Assembly: GCA_027487695.1 (NCBI GenBank)
Contig: JAIYDB010000024.1
Span: forward strand, 16,824-80,823
From: Cytophagaceae bacterium
Lineage (GTDB): Bacteria; Bacteroidota; Bacteroidia; Cytophagales; Flexibacteraceae
Length of the DNA stretch: 64,000 bases
Reading direction: 5' to 3'
Shown: piece after piece, positions 18,646 to 27,716 of the stretch
Layout: each line of letters starts with the position of its first letter
Numbering within the stretch: position 1 is the first letter of the stretch
Made by a program: the position numbers and the translations under genes
The notes under the pieces: generated by a model
Database searches by the model: none
Seen by the model: the letters and a program-made list of their open reading frames with translations, nothing else
What the model was told of the DNA's origin: nothing

Positions 18646-20337
18646 TTACTGAGCTATACTTTGGCTTATTGATTTAGCCTGGGTATTTCCTAAAAGTAAG
18701 TTCGGAGCTAGCGACTGGGTAATGTAGTTATCTTCATTCATGAGCAATATATTCTTAACGCTCTTGAATTTAGGCAAAGCATACGGACTTCCAAAAACTA
18801 TAAGAGTGATTTGGTTATGCTTATTTAACTTTTCTAGTAGATTAAGATATGATTGGTTGGTACGTACTTTACCGCTAATGCCTTGGTTAATATTAAAGTA
18901 GGCCACCACCAACTTTTTATTTTTGAGCTTGGCCAATTGCTTAGTTTGCTTATTGATATTTTGAAGCGTAACCTTTTCAATTGGATAATTACCCAATGCT
19001 TTTACCTTTTTATCAAAGAAACTGGTATTACCTGAGTTTAAAGTGATAAAGGTTACCTTATCTGATGGGTTTAATAGTAGGCTTGGATTGCCTTTGGTAA
19101 ACACAGCATCGGCGAACATTTGCCTAAGCAAATCATCGGTTTTTGGGAGGTTGAGTTGGGATACTAGGTTTTTTATTTCAATGGGTTGCAGTTTATGCAA
19201 CTGTGCCTTGTGTTTGGCTTCTAGTATTTTTTGAACCTTCAGATTGAGTTCTGCTTCAGGAAAGTCGTTTGTGATTACTGCATTCTTAATTACTGAAATT
19301 GCTTCTGGGATATACTCTGAAAAAATAAGCACATCGTTTCCTGCTTTTAACGCTTTCAGTTCTAATTCCCCTGGTTTATGGTATTTGGTAACCGCGCGCA
19401 TATTTAGGGCATCGGTAAAGACGAGTCCTTTAAATCCCATTTTAGCTTTCAAAATATCCTGTATCAGAATTTTAGAAACTGAAGCAGCTTGGTTTTTTTG
19501 TTCGTCAATTTTTGGGATATTCAAATGTCCAATCATAATGGACTGTAAACCTTCTGCTATTAGTTTTTTGTAGGGTACTAAATCGGTACTATCTAATTCT
19601 TCTAGGCTTTTATTGAGGGTGGGTAGGCTTATATGGCTATCTTTTCCTACGTTTCCGTGACCTGGAAAATGCTTGGCGTTTGCTATGATGCCATGGTCTT
19701 GCAGGCCCTTCATATAGGCTGTGGAAAGGCTGGTTACTAAGGCAGAATTATCACCAAACGATCTATTCCCGATAATCGGATTACGTTTATTGGTATTCAA
19801 ATCAACCACAGGACTAAACGAAAGGTGCACATTAAGCAGTTTCATTTGCCTTGCGATATCTTTGCCCATGGCGTACACTTGTTCGGGCTTGTTGGCACTG
19901 CCTAGCGTCATTTGCCTTGGGAAGCTTGGTACGCTATCTAATTGCATTCCCAATCCCCATTCGGCATCCATACCAATGAGCAGTTTTGTTTTAGCCATCG
20001 CTTGTAAGCGGTTGGTCATGATGGCTTGCCTTACCGGCCCCCCTTTCATAAAAATGAGTCCGCCAATATGGTGGTTCTCAACAAGATTGGCTAGGGCTTT
20101 AAAATGCTTTTCACTTCGGCAACTATAAGCATCGGCCATAAAAAGCTGACCTATTTTTTCATCTAAGGTCATTTGCTGCAAAGTTTGGGTAGCCCAAGCT
20201 TCTGAAGAAACTATGAAAGAATCTGGCTTAGATTTAGTTGTTGGTAAATTACGGTCTTTAGCCTCATGCTCTGTAAAGCCAAAAACGATGGCTATACAAA
20301 TACAACTTAGGGCAATAAGAATCCAAACTTTCCGCAT
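18646..20337 (-). CDS. Glycoside hydrolase family 3 protein (NagZ-like beta-N-acetylhexosaminidase)
   Basis: 563 aa with an N-terminal signal or membrane anchor (about 3-21). The GH3 barrel is intact: IGMDAEWGLGMQL, KHFPGHG (222-228), Asp233-Ser-His235 of the NagZ acid/base dyad loop, and nucleophile Asp309 in FTDALNM. NagZ-type enzymes remove GlcNAc from muropeptides in peptidoglycan recycling. After the barrel a shorter second domain ends at 563; the beta-lactamase-like domain of the neighbouring paralogue is absent. It lies 71 bp downstream of that paralogue on the same strand, a likely tandem duplication. Confidence 0.9.
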   Translation of the reverse strand: MRKVWILIALSCICIAIVFGFTEHEAKDRNLPTTKSKPDSFIVSSEAWATQTLQQMTLDEKIGQLFMADAYSCRSEKHFKALANLVENHHIGGLIFMKGGPVRQAIMTNRLQAMAKTKLLIGMDAEWGLGMQLDSVPSFPRQMTLGSANKPEQVYAMGKDIARQMKLLNVHLSFSPVVDLNTNKRNPIIGNRSFGDNSALVTSLSTAYMKGLQDHGIIANAKHFPGHGNVGKDSHISLPTLNKSLEELDSTDLVPYKKLIAEGLQSIMIGHLNIPKIDEQKNQAASVSKILIQDILKAKMGFKGLVFTDALNMRAVTKYHKPGELELKALKAGNDVLIFSEYIPEAISVIKNAVITNDFPEAELNLKVQKILEAKHKAQLHKLQPIEIKNLVSQLNLPKTDDLLRQMFADAVFTKGNPSLLLNPSDKVTFITLNSGNTSFFDKKVKALGNYPIEKVTLQNINKQTKQLAKLKNKKLVVAYFNINQGISGKVRTNQSYLNLLEKLNKHNQITLIVFGSPYALPKFKSVKNILLMNEDNYITQSLAPNLLLGNTQAKSISQSIAQ

Positions 20338-20408
20338 TTATTACCTAGCAATAAACCTGTTGTAGTAAAGGTGTTTACTACAAACATAAACGGAAGAAAC
20401 TACCAATG

Positions 20409-23384
20409 CTACTTTTTGGTAGAAGATTCTGCTGGAATATCAGGATTGTTGATGGTGATACTCTTGTAAACGGCTTCTAACATTCTGGTACGAACGTTCA
20501 TATTGATCAGTTTCTTGTTATCAACTGAAGGGTAAACTCGGTTACTCAAGAATACAAAAACCAAGTTATACATAGGGTCTGCCCAAACACACGTACCTGT
20601 AAATCCTGTATGCCCAAATGCATTTACACCTGCGGTGCTAGGCAAGGCACTTAATGCCAAATTAGGGTTTACTTTATCCCAGCCTAACCCACGATAACCT
20701 GGGCTTTGGGTAGCAATAAATGTATCAAGTGTAGATTTTTGGAAGTAATCTATACCTGCATAGCTGCCACCTTGCAGGTTCATATACATAACCTTGGCAA
20801 GGTCATTAGCATTGCCAAAAAGGCCTGCATGACCACCTATACCTCCTAATAAAGCTGCGCCTTGGTCGTGCACTAAGCCATGCACAAGGGTTTTGCGGAA
20901 TAAAGAATCGGCCTCGGTAGGGGCAATTTGTTTTTTATCGACAGTTTTTTCCGGTATAAATCCTAGACTACCAGCACCTAAATTGTGGTACATTTCTTCT
21001 GAAAAGCTTTCTACGGTTTCGGCTAGTAAAGTATCGGCAATACGCTTCAAGAAGTAAAAACTCAAGTCGGAATACTTATAAGGATAGGTAGTGCTATCGG
21101 CATTCTTTTTTAATCTAGGCGAACGCAGAATTTGTGCCCAAATACTATCTTGAGTAAAGCTCGCGCTATATAAAAATGGAGCTACTTTATTGGGAAAAGT
21201 ATCTGATTGCACAGGCGAATACCAAAAACTTGATGGCCTGCCTGATGTATCAATTGTGTTTTTCCAGAATGGGATAAAGGACTGCAAACCAGCGGTATGC
21301 GTTAGTAACTGCCTTATAGTTGTAGTTTGAAACTGTGTATTTCTGAAACTTGGTAAGTAATCTGCCACCGTGCCATTTAACGAAAGCGCTTTGTTATCAT
21401 ACAAATACATAATGGCTTGCAGGGTAGCTGCAACCTTGGTTACTGAGGCAACATCGTAAATAGTGCTGTTGTTAATCTTAGTAGTATCCTGATAAGTAAG
21501 GGTTCCAAAGTTTTTCTGATAAACCACGGCTCCATCTTTCATTACCAATACTTGCATCCCTGGAGTAGCTTTGGCTTTAATGGCATCGTTGGCAATTTTA
21601 TCTATGTTTTCTAATTCACGCATTTGCATACCCAAGGCTGCTGGGTGCCTATACGTGATACGACCAACTTCCTTCGTATGCTGATGAAAGCCTAATGTAA
21701 GCGCCTCGCTCACATTCACAGGTAGCATACCACCGCCTGCACTACCTCCAAATATAATTTGAGGGGCAAGCCTATGGGTATAGGCATTATCTTCATACAT
21801 ACAAACTACACTAGGTTGCTTTCTGAAGTTTTTTAGGGAATATGGGTTGCCAAAAACCACCAAAATTACCTTGGCCTGCTTGCTCAGGTTTTCTAATAAA
21901 CTCAGGTACTTAGGACTTATGTTCGTTTTAATGCTTGCTCTATTATTTACTCTGAACAAACCAACAATTACCGTATTCAAACCTTTAATTTTATCTAATA
22001 ATGAATCGGTATAAGCAGGGGTGGTTTTATCGTCTATGTTGTAGTGGGTAAAGGTGCTGTAATTATCAAGCATTGCCTGAAAATTGCTCGGATTCTTGGC
22101 ATTGATTGATATGCTGATAAAGTTGCCATTCAACTTTTTGATGGGCAACATGGCATTCTCGTTCGCTACTACTGTGGCGGCCTTTAAATAGGTTTCTTCA
22201 ATAAAGGCTTGGGTTTCTGGTCGGTTTAAGTCCTGATATAAGTTCTTAATTTCTACAGGTTTGTAGTTTGCTAAGCCAGCAAAATACTTGGCTTCCAAAA
22301 TTCGCTTTACGCTTTCTTCTAGATCCTTATAGCTTAAATCGCCTCTAACTAAGGCAGCTTTTATACTATCAATGGCAACGGGTACATCCTCTGGAAATAA
22401 CAAAATATCGTTACCTGCTTTTAGCGCTAAGACTTCTAAAAGACCAGGCTTATAAAAGCTAGAAACCCCTTTCATATTGAGGGCATCGGTAAAGATAAGC
22501 CCCTTAAAGTTTAGCTTTTCACGCAGATATTTCTTTACAATATTGGGCGAAAGCGTACTCGCTCTATTAAATGCAGTATCCATACTAGGCACGTATAAAT
22601 GCCCTACCATTATGGATTTAATTCCTCCATTGATAAGCTGATTGAAGGGAACCCAATCCGTTTCTTCTAACTGACCTACTGATTTACTGATTATTGGCAG
22701 CGAAAGGTGGCTATCAGATGCTGCATCGCCGTGGCCTGGAAAGTGCTTGGCATTTGCAAGGATTCCATTGTTTTGCAGTCCTTGCATATAAGCTTCGGAG
22801 AGTTTAGCCACTTGTTGTGGGTTTTCACCAAACGAACGGTTGCCAATTACAGGGTTCAATGGGTTGCTATTCACATCTACCACAGGGCTAAAAGAAACAT
22901 GAACCCCTAATCTGCGGCATTGCCAAGCTATTTCTGCCCCCATTCTGTAGACCAAAGCAGGGTTATGGGTAGCCCCATAAGTCATTTGTAAAGGATAAAT
23001 AGGAGTACTATCTAAGCGCATACTTAGTCCCCATTCGGCATCCATACCAATAAGTAATTTAGTTTTGGCAAGTGCCTGCAACCTGTTTTGCATAGTGGCT
23101 TGCCTTGTAGGGCCACCTTGAAAAAATATAAGTCCTCCAATTTTACTTTCAGTAATTAGTTTAGCTAGTTCAGCCTCGTGCTTGGCATCCTTATTGGAGT
23201 AGGCAGCCACCATAAATAGCTGTCCAATGCGCTCATCAATAGATAGTTGATTGAAAATACTATCTACCCAAATGCTTTTTTTAGAAGGCATTATTGGCTC
23301 TTCAGGCTTATTTCCCCCAGCAAATACATTACTACTTATGAGTAAGGTGAGAACATAAAAAAAGACACTATATTGCTTAGGCAT
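20409..23384 (-). CDS. GH3 beta-N-acetylhexosaminidase fused to a beta-lactamase-fold serine hydrolase
   Basis: 991 aa. A signal peptide (1-22) is followed by a GH3 barrel with KHFPGHGD (213-220), D224-S-H226 and nucleophile Asp300, a Rossmann-like second domain (about 400-570), and a class C beta-lactamase/PBP4-type domain (about 600-975). That domain has S647-V-T-K650 (SxxK), Y771-S-D773 (in place of YxN) and H925-T-G927 (in place of KTG), all plausible for an active esterase/transpeptidase-like serine hydrolase. This fusion is known in Bacteroidota and would couple GlcNAc removal with acting on a D-Ala or ester bond of cell-wall fragments outside the cytoplasm. The first 560 residues align with the neighbour at 18646-20337. 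Confidence 0.92.
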   Translation of the reverse strand: MPKQYSVFFYVLTLLISSNVFAGGNKPEEPIMPSKKSIWVDSIFNQLSIDERIGQLFMVAAYSNKDAKHEAELAKLITESKIGGLIFFQGGPTRQATMQNRLQALAKTKLLIGMDAEWGLSMRLDSTPIYPLQMTYGATHNPALVYRMGAEIAWQCRRLGVHVSFSPVVDVNSNPLNPVIGNRSFGENPQQVAKLSEAYMQGLQNNGILANAKHFPGHGDAASDSHLSLPIISKSVGQLEETDWVPFNQLINGGIKSIMVGHLYVPSMDTAFNRASTLSPNIVKKYLREKLNFKGLIFTDALNMKGVSSFYKPGLLEVLALKAGNDILLFPEDVPVAIDSIKAALVRGDLSYKDLEESVKRILEAKYFAGLANYKPVEIKNLYQDLNRPETQAFIEETYLKAATVVANENAMLPIKKLNGNFISISINAKNPSNFQAMLDNYSTFTHYNIDDKTTPAYTDSLLDKIKGLNTVIVGLFRVNNRASIKTNISPKYLSLLENLSKQAKVILVVFGNPYSLKNFRKQPSVVCMYEDNAYTHRLAPQIIFGGSAGGGMLPVNVSEALTLGFHQHTKEVGRITYRHPAALGMQMRELENIDKIANDAIKAKATPGMQVLVMKDGAVVYQKNFGTLTYQDTTKINNSTIYDVASVTKVAATLQAIMYLYDNKALSLNGTVADYLPSFRNTQFQTTTIRQLLTHTAGLQSFIPFWKNTIDTSGRPSSFWYSPVQSDTFPNKVAPFLYSASFTQDSIWAQILRSPRLKKNADSTTYPYKYSDLSFYFLKRIADTLLAETVESFSEEMYHNLGAGSLGFIPEKTVDKKQIAPTEADSLFRKTLVHGLVHDQGAALLGGIGGHAGLFGNANDLAKVMYMNLQGGSYAGIDYFQKSTLDTFIATQSPGYRGLGWDKVNPNLALSALPSTAGVNAFGHTGFTGTCVWADPMYNLVFVFLSNRVYPSVDNKKLINMNVRTRMLEAVYKSITINNPDIPAESSTKK

Positions 23385-23479
23385 TACCTCAAATTCAGCT
23401 ATTTACTATATATTTCGCTGGCAAAGCTAATCAATGCCAAGCAACATTCAATTTACCTTGTAATAGTGCTTAAGGAAAT

Positions 23480-24073
23480 ATGCTGGAAACCCTAACAAGC
23501 ATAGATAGAACCTTACTTCTATTTATAAACGAATTGCACCACCCTGTATTGGATGGAATAATGATGGCCTTTACGCACAAGCTTACTTGGATTCCCTTGT
23601 ATTTGGGCATTATTGGGTTTTTGGTTTATAGGTACGGCAAAAAGGCAATTAGCATTGTAGTGATGATAGTGCTTTTGGTAGTTGCTGTCGATCAGTTTTG
23701 TGCACGAGTATTAAAACCTGGTTTTGAAAGGGTAAGGCCTTGCCACGCCTCAGATTTGCAGCCTTATATCCATACGCCTTTAGGTTGTGGTGGTCAGTAC
23801 GGTTTTGTAAGCAACCACGCAGCTAATACTTTCGCATTGGCAGCAATCATGTTTTTAATGTTCAATTACAGACACCCTAAGGTAAAATGGCTTTTCGTTT
23901 GGACATTCCTAGTTTCCTATTCTAGAGTGTATTTAGCTGCCCATTACCCTGCCGATGTAGTGGCCGGTTCGCTAGTTGGAGGTGTTTTTGCGGCTGTGTT
24001 TTATTACTTTTATAGAAGGCTAGCTTCTATGCTAGGCGATAACAGTTTCTTTTTAATAAAGGCACTTCGATAA
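23480..24073 (+). CDS. PAP2-family membrane phosphatase
   Basis: 197 aa with about five membrane helices. The three PAP2 motifs are visible: K79-x6-RP (KPGFERVRP, 79-87), SNHAANTF (111-118, in place of PSGH), and SRVYLAAHYPADV (148-160) with the catalytic His155 and Asp159. Bacteroidota members dephosphorylate undecaprenyl pyrophosphate or phosphatidylglycerol phosphate. AAGGA ends 5 nt before the ATG at 23480, a purine-rich site unusual for this window, supporting this start. Confidence 0.9.
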   Translation: MLETLTSIDRTLLLFINELHHPVLDGIMMAFTHKLTWIPLYLGIIGFLVYRYGKKAISIVVMIVLLVVAVDQFCARVLKPGFERVRPCHASDLQPYIHTPLGCGGQYGFVSNHAANTFALAAIMFLMFNYRHPKVKWLFVWTFLVSYSRVYLAAHYPADVVAGSLVGGVFAAVFYYFYRRLASMLGDNSFFLIKALR

Positions 24074-24114
24074 AATACTGTAATCTTGCAGGCGTTTTAC
24101 CTGCATTAGCTACT

Positions 24115-24876
24115 ATGAAACTCGCATTTCGCAAACAAGGAGAAGGAAGTAAGAACCTAATTATATGCCACGGTGTATTTGGCTCCTCAGATAACTGGCT
24201 CACTGTAAGTAAACTGCTTTCTCCAGCATATACCATTTGGATGGTTGATATGCGCAACCACGGCCGAAGTGAACATACAGAAGTGCATAGTTATGAAGCT
24301 ATGGCTGCCGATTTGGTAGAATTTATTACCGACCATCACTTACTAGGTGCTGTACTGCTTGGGCATAGTATGGGTGGAAAAGCTGTAATGCAATTCGCTT
24401 GGAAGCATAGCCATTTAATCAGCAAGTTAGTTGTGGTTGACATTGCTCCTCGTTTTTACGGAAAGCACCACGATAATATATTAGAGGGCTTAGCAGCTAT
24501 CCCAATTGCTACTTTGCAAAATAGACAAGATGCCGATACAATTTTGTCCCAATATGTTAAAGAATCAGATACACGTCAGTTTCTACTTAAAAACCTTTAT
24601 AGAAAAGAAGAAGGTGGTTTCGGTTGGAGAATAAACTTGCCAACACTTAAAAATACCATTGAAAATATAGGCGAAAGCTTGCCAGAAACAGCTGAAATTG
24701 CCTTGCCTACACTGTTTATAAGAGGTGAATTAAGTTACTATATTAGAGATACAGACCTTGAACTAATAGGACAAATTTTTAAAGATTACCAGTTAGTAAC
24801 CATAGCCAATGCGGGTCATTGGGTACAAGCTGAACAGCCTAAGGCATTTGCCGAGGCACTTAATGCGTTTATATAA
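24115..24876 (+). CDS. Alpha/beta-hydrolase (YbfF-like esterase)
   Basis: 253 aa. Oxyanion loop CHGVFGSSDNW (18-28), VDMRNHGRSEH, nucleophile elbow GHSMGG with Ser85, and C-terminal NAGHWVQAEQP with catalytic His235. These match YbfF-type acyl-CoA/ester hydrolases, a small single-domain family. It follows the PAP2 gene by 41 bp and is 2 nt before a lipoprotein gene on the same strand, so the three may be co-transcribed. The substrate is unknown. Confidence 0.9.
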   Translation: MKLAFRKQGEGSKNLIICHGVFGSSDNWLTVSKLLSPAYTIWMVDMRNHGRSEHTEVHSYEAMAADLVEFITDHHLLGAVLLGHSMGGKAVMQFAWKHSHLISKLVVVDIAPRFYGKHHDNILEGLAAIPIATLQNRQDADTILSQYVKESDTRQFLLKNLYRKEEGGFGWRINLPTLKNTIENIGESLPETAEIALPTLFIRGELSYYIRDTDLELIGQIFKDYQLVTIANAGHWVQAEQPKAFAEALNAFI

Positions 24877-24878
24877 TT

Positions 24879-25730
24879 GTGAAGAGTTTTAGTAAGTACA
24901 TATTGGTGTTTTTAATGTTAGCAGTTGCTTTTAGTGCCTGCCAGCAAAAACGCTATTACGATTATATTATGGACGATAACGGTACCGATAAACCCGTTAT
25001 CTATAAAGATACCCTTGCCAGCGATAAGCGCAAGGAAAGGGTAAAGAAACCTAAACGCAAAACTTTTTACGGTATTAAAACACGTAAAGCATACACCAAA
25101 ACGGTGAAAGGTAGAAATGTTACCTATGAGTTATTCTATATTTTAAAGAAGCCGCAACCTCCGCAGCCATTTGTGAAAGATATCTATTGGTTTCACACCA
25201 AAAGAAGGCAAGTTATTGTAGGAGCTATCCCTGAAAAGGAAAAGCGATACGCAAAAATTATGCACGGCCCTTACCGCAAGGTTTTGAACAAGCAAACCGT
25301 GGAAGAGGGTATCTTTTATTTGGGAGCCAAACACGGCCGATGGGAAAAATATGAGACAGGTGAGCAAGAGATATTGGCCGATAAATTAAAGTATTACAAA
25401 GGTCATTCTAAGGAAGCCTTAATTACTTACTACGACTTGGAAAAGACCAAGGTAAAGGAAGTTATCCCTGTAATCAACGGTAAAAAGGAAGGAGAATACC
25501 TGTTCTTTACGCCTGCTGGTGTGCTTATTGAAACAGGCAAATACGAAAACGATATTAAGGTAGGGCAGTGGAAAGAATTCTTTGAACAGAAAGGACGTAT
25601 CAAAAAAATATGGCAGCATGCACCTGATGGCTTTGCTACAAGTTTTGTGGGTTACCTGATGTATGAATACGACTTCAATGGGATAATGACATATTCCAAG
25701 GAGGAAGAGGACAAAAAGAAGAAAAAATAG
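24879..25730 (+). CDS. Lipoprotein with MORN-like (YwqK-type) repeats
   Basis: 283 aa, starting at GTG 2 nt after the previous stop. The lipobox VAFSAC ends at Cys21. The chain is very basic and Tyr-rich, with repeats such as MHGPYRKVLNKQTVEEGIFYLG, KHGRWEKYETGEQ, GKKEGEYLFFTPAG and KVGQWKEFFEQKG. The G-x-W/Y-x-x-Y/F spacing recalls MORN/YwqK repeats, common in Bacteroidota surface lipoproteins with no settled function. The Lys-rich tail (DKKKKK) is untypical of a lipid-anchored end. Confidence 0.7.
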   Translation: MKSFSKYILVFLMLAVAFSACQQKRYYDYIMDDNGTDKPVIYKDTLASDKRKERVKKPKRKTFYGIKTRKAYTKTVKGRNVTYELFYILKKPQPPQPFVKDIYWFHTKRRQVIVGAIPEKEKRYAKIMHGPYRKVLNKQTVEEGIFYLGAKHGRWEKYETGEQEILADKLKYYKGHSKEALITYYDLEKTKVKEVIPVINGKKEGEYLFFTPAGVLIETGKYENDIKVGQWKEFFEQKGRIKKIWQHAPDGFATSFVGYLMYEYDFNGIMTYSKEEEDKKKKK

Positions 25731-25784
25731 CCTTATTTTATGGTTTAAAGGTACATATATAGTTTTTTATACAAGCAATGGTAT

Positions 25785-25792
25785 TACATTTG
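25785..25792 (+). promoter_or_regulatory. -7 box TACATTTG before the FGE-like gene
   Basis: TACATTTG fits TANNTTTG; it is 25 nt before the ATG at 25818. No clear -33 box. Confidence 0.45.
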
Positions 25793-25817
25793 GATTAAAT
25801 ACCACATAACCAAAAAA

Positions 25818-26906
25818 ATGAAAGTATTAACTATCCTAGTTGCGCTATTAGTTTCAATTACTAGTGTTTCAGCGCAAGCAAAAAAACAGCCTGCTAAATC
25901 AAAAAAAGTTACTACAGCATCAAAAAAAGCTACTTCAAAATCTGATGCTTATATATTAGTAAGCTCTACAGCAAAAGGAAGCTTATTTTTAGATGGTAAG
26001 GCAAGTGGTTCTGTAACACCAAAAACTCCTTTAAAAGTTAACCTGCCTGCTATGGGTAGCTTTAAAGTAAAGGTAGTTTCTGCTGAAAACTCGAAAGATG
26101 TTTTAGAGCAAGTTGTTAAAGTTACAGCTAAAGGACAAACCCTTGTCGATTTAGATTTAGCTTCAGTAATCAAAACTAGAAAAGACAAAGAAGCAGAAGC
26201 TGAACGCAAAAAGCCTTTCATCTCCAAATTGGTAGGTAAACTAATTATGGTTGAAGGTGGTGAATTCAATATGGGTTGCACTGCTGAACAAACTGAGTTT
26301 TGTGAGCCAGCGGAAAAGCCATCTCACAGAGTGAAAGTAGGTAATTTCTATATGGGTGAATCGGAAATTACCCAAGGTCAGTGGATTGCTGTAATGGGCG
26401 ATAACCCAAGCAAGTTCCCAGATTGTAAAGAATGTCCGGTTGAAAATGTAAGTATGGACGATATCAATGCTTTTATTAAAGAATTGAACCGTAGAGAAGG
26501 TGCTGACAAATACCGGCTACCTACAGAAGCTGAGTGGGAATATGCTGCCAAAGGCGGTAACAAACCTCACGGATTTATGTACAGTGGTGGCAAGGAGCTA
26601 AATGAAGTTGGCTGGTTTAAAGAAAATAGTGGAGGCAAAACGCACCCTGTTAAGACTAAAACTGCTAACAACCTTGGCTTTTATGATATGAATGGTAATG
26701 TAGATGAGTGGTGTGTTGATAACTATGAAGCCTACGGAACCGATTTTGAAGAAAATCCTAAAGTAAGCAATGGCGATAAGTACTATGTAGTACGCGGTGG
26801 TTCTTGGGGCGATGTACCTGCAGATTGCAGAGTTACCGTGCGTGACCAAGAAGAGCGCAAAGCCAGGTTCGATACCTTTGGTTTCCGTATAGTAAGGAAT
26901 TACTAG
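25818..26906 (+). CDS. Secreted formylglycine-generating-enzyme (FGE-sulfatase) family protein with PEGA-like domain
   Basis: 362 aa. Signal peptide (1-19, cut after VSAQA), a Lys-rich linker, a PEGA-like beta domain (about 45-115, LFLDGKASGSVTPKTPLKVNLPA), then the FGE fold (about 138-362) beginning MVEGGEFNMGC and ending VRGGSWGD and FDTFGFRIV. FGE-family members in Bacteroidota include GldJ and GldK of gliding and type IX secretion, and non-catalytic surface proteins. The Cys pair used by true FGE for Cys oxidation was not located with confidence, so an enzymatic role is doubtful. It has its own promoter box and is followed by a terminator. Confidence 0.85.
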   Translation: MKVLTILVALLVSITSVSAQAKKQPAKSKKVTTASKKATSKSDAYILVSSTAKGSLFLDGKASGSVTPKTPLKVNLPAMGSFKVKVVSAENSKDVLEQVVKVTAKGQTLVDLDLASVIKTRKDKEAEAERKKPFISKLVGKLIMVEGGEFNMGCTAEQTEFCEPAEKPSHRVKVGNFYMGESEITQGQWIAVMGDNPSKFPDCKECPVENVSMDDINAFIKELNRREGADKYRLPTEAEWEYAAKGGNKPHGFMYSGGKELNEVGWFKENSGGKTHPVKTKTANNLGFYDMNGNVDEWCVDNYEAYGTDFEENPKVSNGDKYYVVRGGSWGDVPADCRVTVRDQEERKARFDTFGFRIVRNY

Positions 26907-26931
26907 TCAATTTAGAATTGATTATAAATAT

Positions 26932-26971
26932 AAAAGCAGCGAGGTGACTCGCTGCTTTTTTGATGGTTAAT
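26932..26971. repeat. 40-bp direct repeat, copy 1, containing a bidirectional terminator
   Basis: These 40 bases are identical to 27653-27692. The hairpin GCAGCGAG/CTCGCTGC sits between A and T runs and terminates the FGE-like gene and the lipoprotein gene at 26983. The shared block continues past the T run into GATGGTTAAT, so the identity exceeds what a terminator needs. Confidence 0.9.
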
Positions 26972-26982
26972 TATAACTCAAA

Positions 26983-27498
26983 TTACCTTGCTCTCTCAAA
27001 GCTTATTGGTCTGAACTCCCATTTGTGCAGGTAGTAGTCATTTTCTACTACGCGCTTTCCGTTTGAAAAGGCAAGAAAGGGATTTTCAGATGCTGAACTC
27101 GCAGTATCGGCAAAGTAAACGCTATCACGAGCATCGCCCCAATAAGGGCGATAGTTGTAATGCGTTACCTTTCCATTAGCAAAATGCAATTCAAGCCTTT
27201 CAAATTGACCCCAATTACGTGTTGAGGTAAATGGGGTATTTTGAAAAGTTTTTTGATTTGATTTAACTGAAATAGTAAGCCTTTCAATTGATCCATTTTT
27301 TACAAATAAGGAATCAATGAATCTTCCTTCCCTTCTGGTATTTGAGGAGTCATAAAATGCCTTTAAAGTAAAATCATAACCAGTATTATTGGTTATTTGG
27401 TAAACTGATTTGGTTAAAAGCCTTGGGACCGACTCAGGAACGCTATCACAAGAGAAAAACACCATAATAAGGAAAACTATTACTAAAACTTGTTTCAT
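26983..27498 (-). CDS. Small lipoprotein of unknown function
   Basis: 171 aa from the ATG at 27498, chosen because AGGAG lies 6 nt upstream, a rare clear Shine-Dalgarno here, and because a signal peptide follows directly (KQVLVIVFLIMVFFSC, lipobox ending at Cys17). The open frame continues 17 codons upstream but without signal features. The mature part (about 150 aa) is beta-rich with NNTGYDFTLKAFYDS, resembling phrases seen in immunoglobulin-like lipoproteins, but no family was recognised. It lies inside the unit bounded by 40-bp repeats. Confidence 0.65.
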   Translation of the reverse strand: MKQVLVIVFLIMVFFSCDSVPESVPRLLTKSVYQITNNTGYDFTLKAFYDSSNTRREGRFIDSLFVKNGSIERLTISVKSNQKTFQNTPFTSTRNWGQFERLELHFANGKVTHYNYRPYWGDARDSVYFADTASSASENPFLAFSNGKRVVENDYYLHKWEFRPISFERAR

Positions 27499-27505
27499 AA
27501 CGCTC

Positions 27506-27586
27506 CTAATTGGTTGTTTCAATATCTTCAAAGTTGGCATCTGATCCAAAACGGTTACAAGGGGTTGCTACCCAATAATCAAACAT
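27506..27586 (-). pseudogene. Possible gene remnant or 26-aa ORF upstream of the lipoprotein
   Basis: The minus-strand frame ending at TAG 27506-27508 reads MFDYWVATPCNRFGSDANF and ends EDIETTN; the ATG is at 27584-27586. The frame stays open upstream through DNPTEDKIEE and the repeat hairpin but has no earlier ATG. Codon choice looks coding, and the stop is 7 nt before the ATG of the lipoprotein, so it could be a translated leader or the tail of a gene cut at the 40-bp repeat. No homologue is recognised. Confidence 0.3.
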
Positions 27587-27652
27587 TTCTTCGATTTTAT
27601 CTTCAGTAGGGTTATCGTAATTATTAATTATAAAGTTAATAACTAATACCCA

Positions 27653-27692
27653 AAAAGCAGCGAGGTGACTCGCTGCTTTTTTGATGGTTAAT
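27653..27692. repeat. 40-bp direct repeat, copy 2, containing a terminator
   Basis: Identical over 40 bases to 26932-26971, same orientation, 721 bp apart. Here it terminates the 72-aa membrane protein gene ending at 27717 on the minus strand. Confidence 0.9.
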
Positions 27693-27716
27693 GCGTTATT
27701 TGCTTTTCAATGGATA

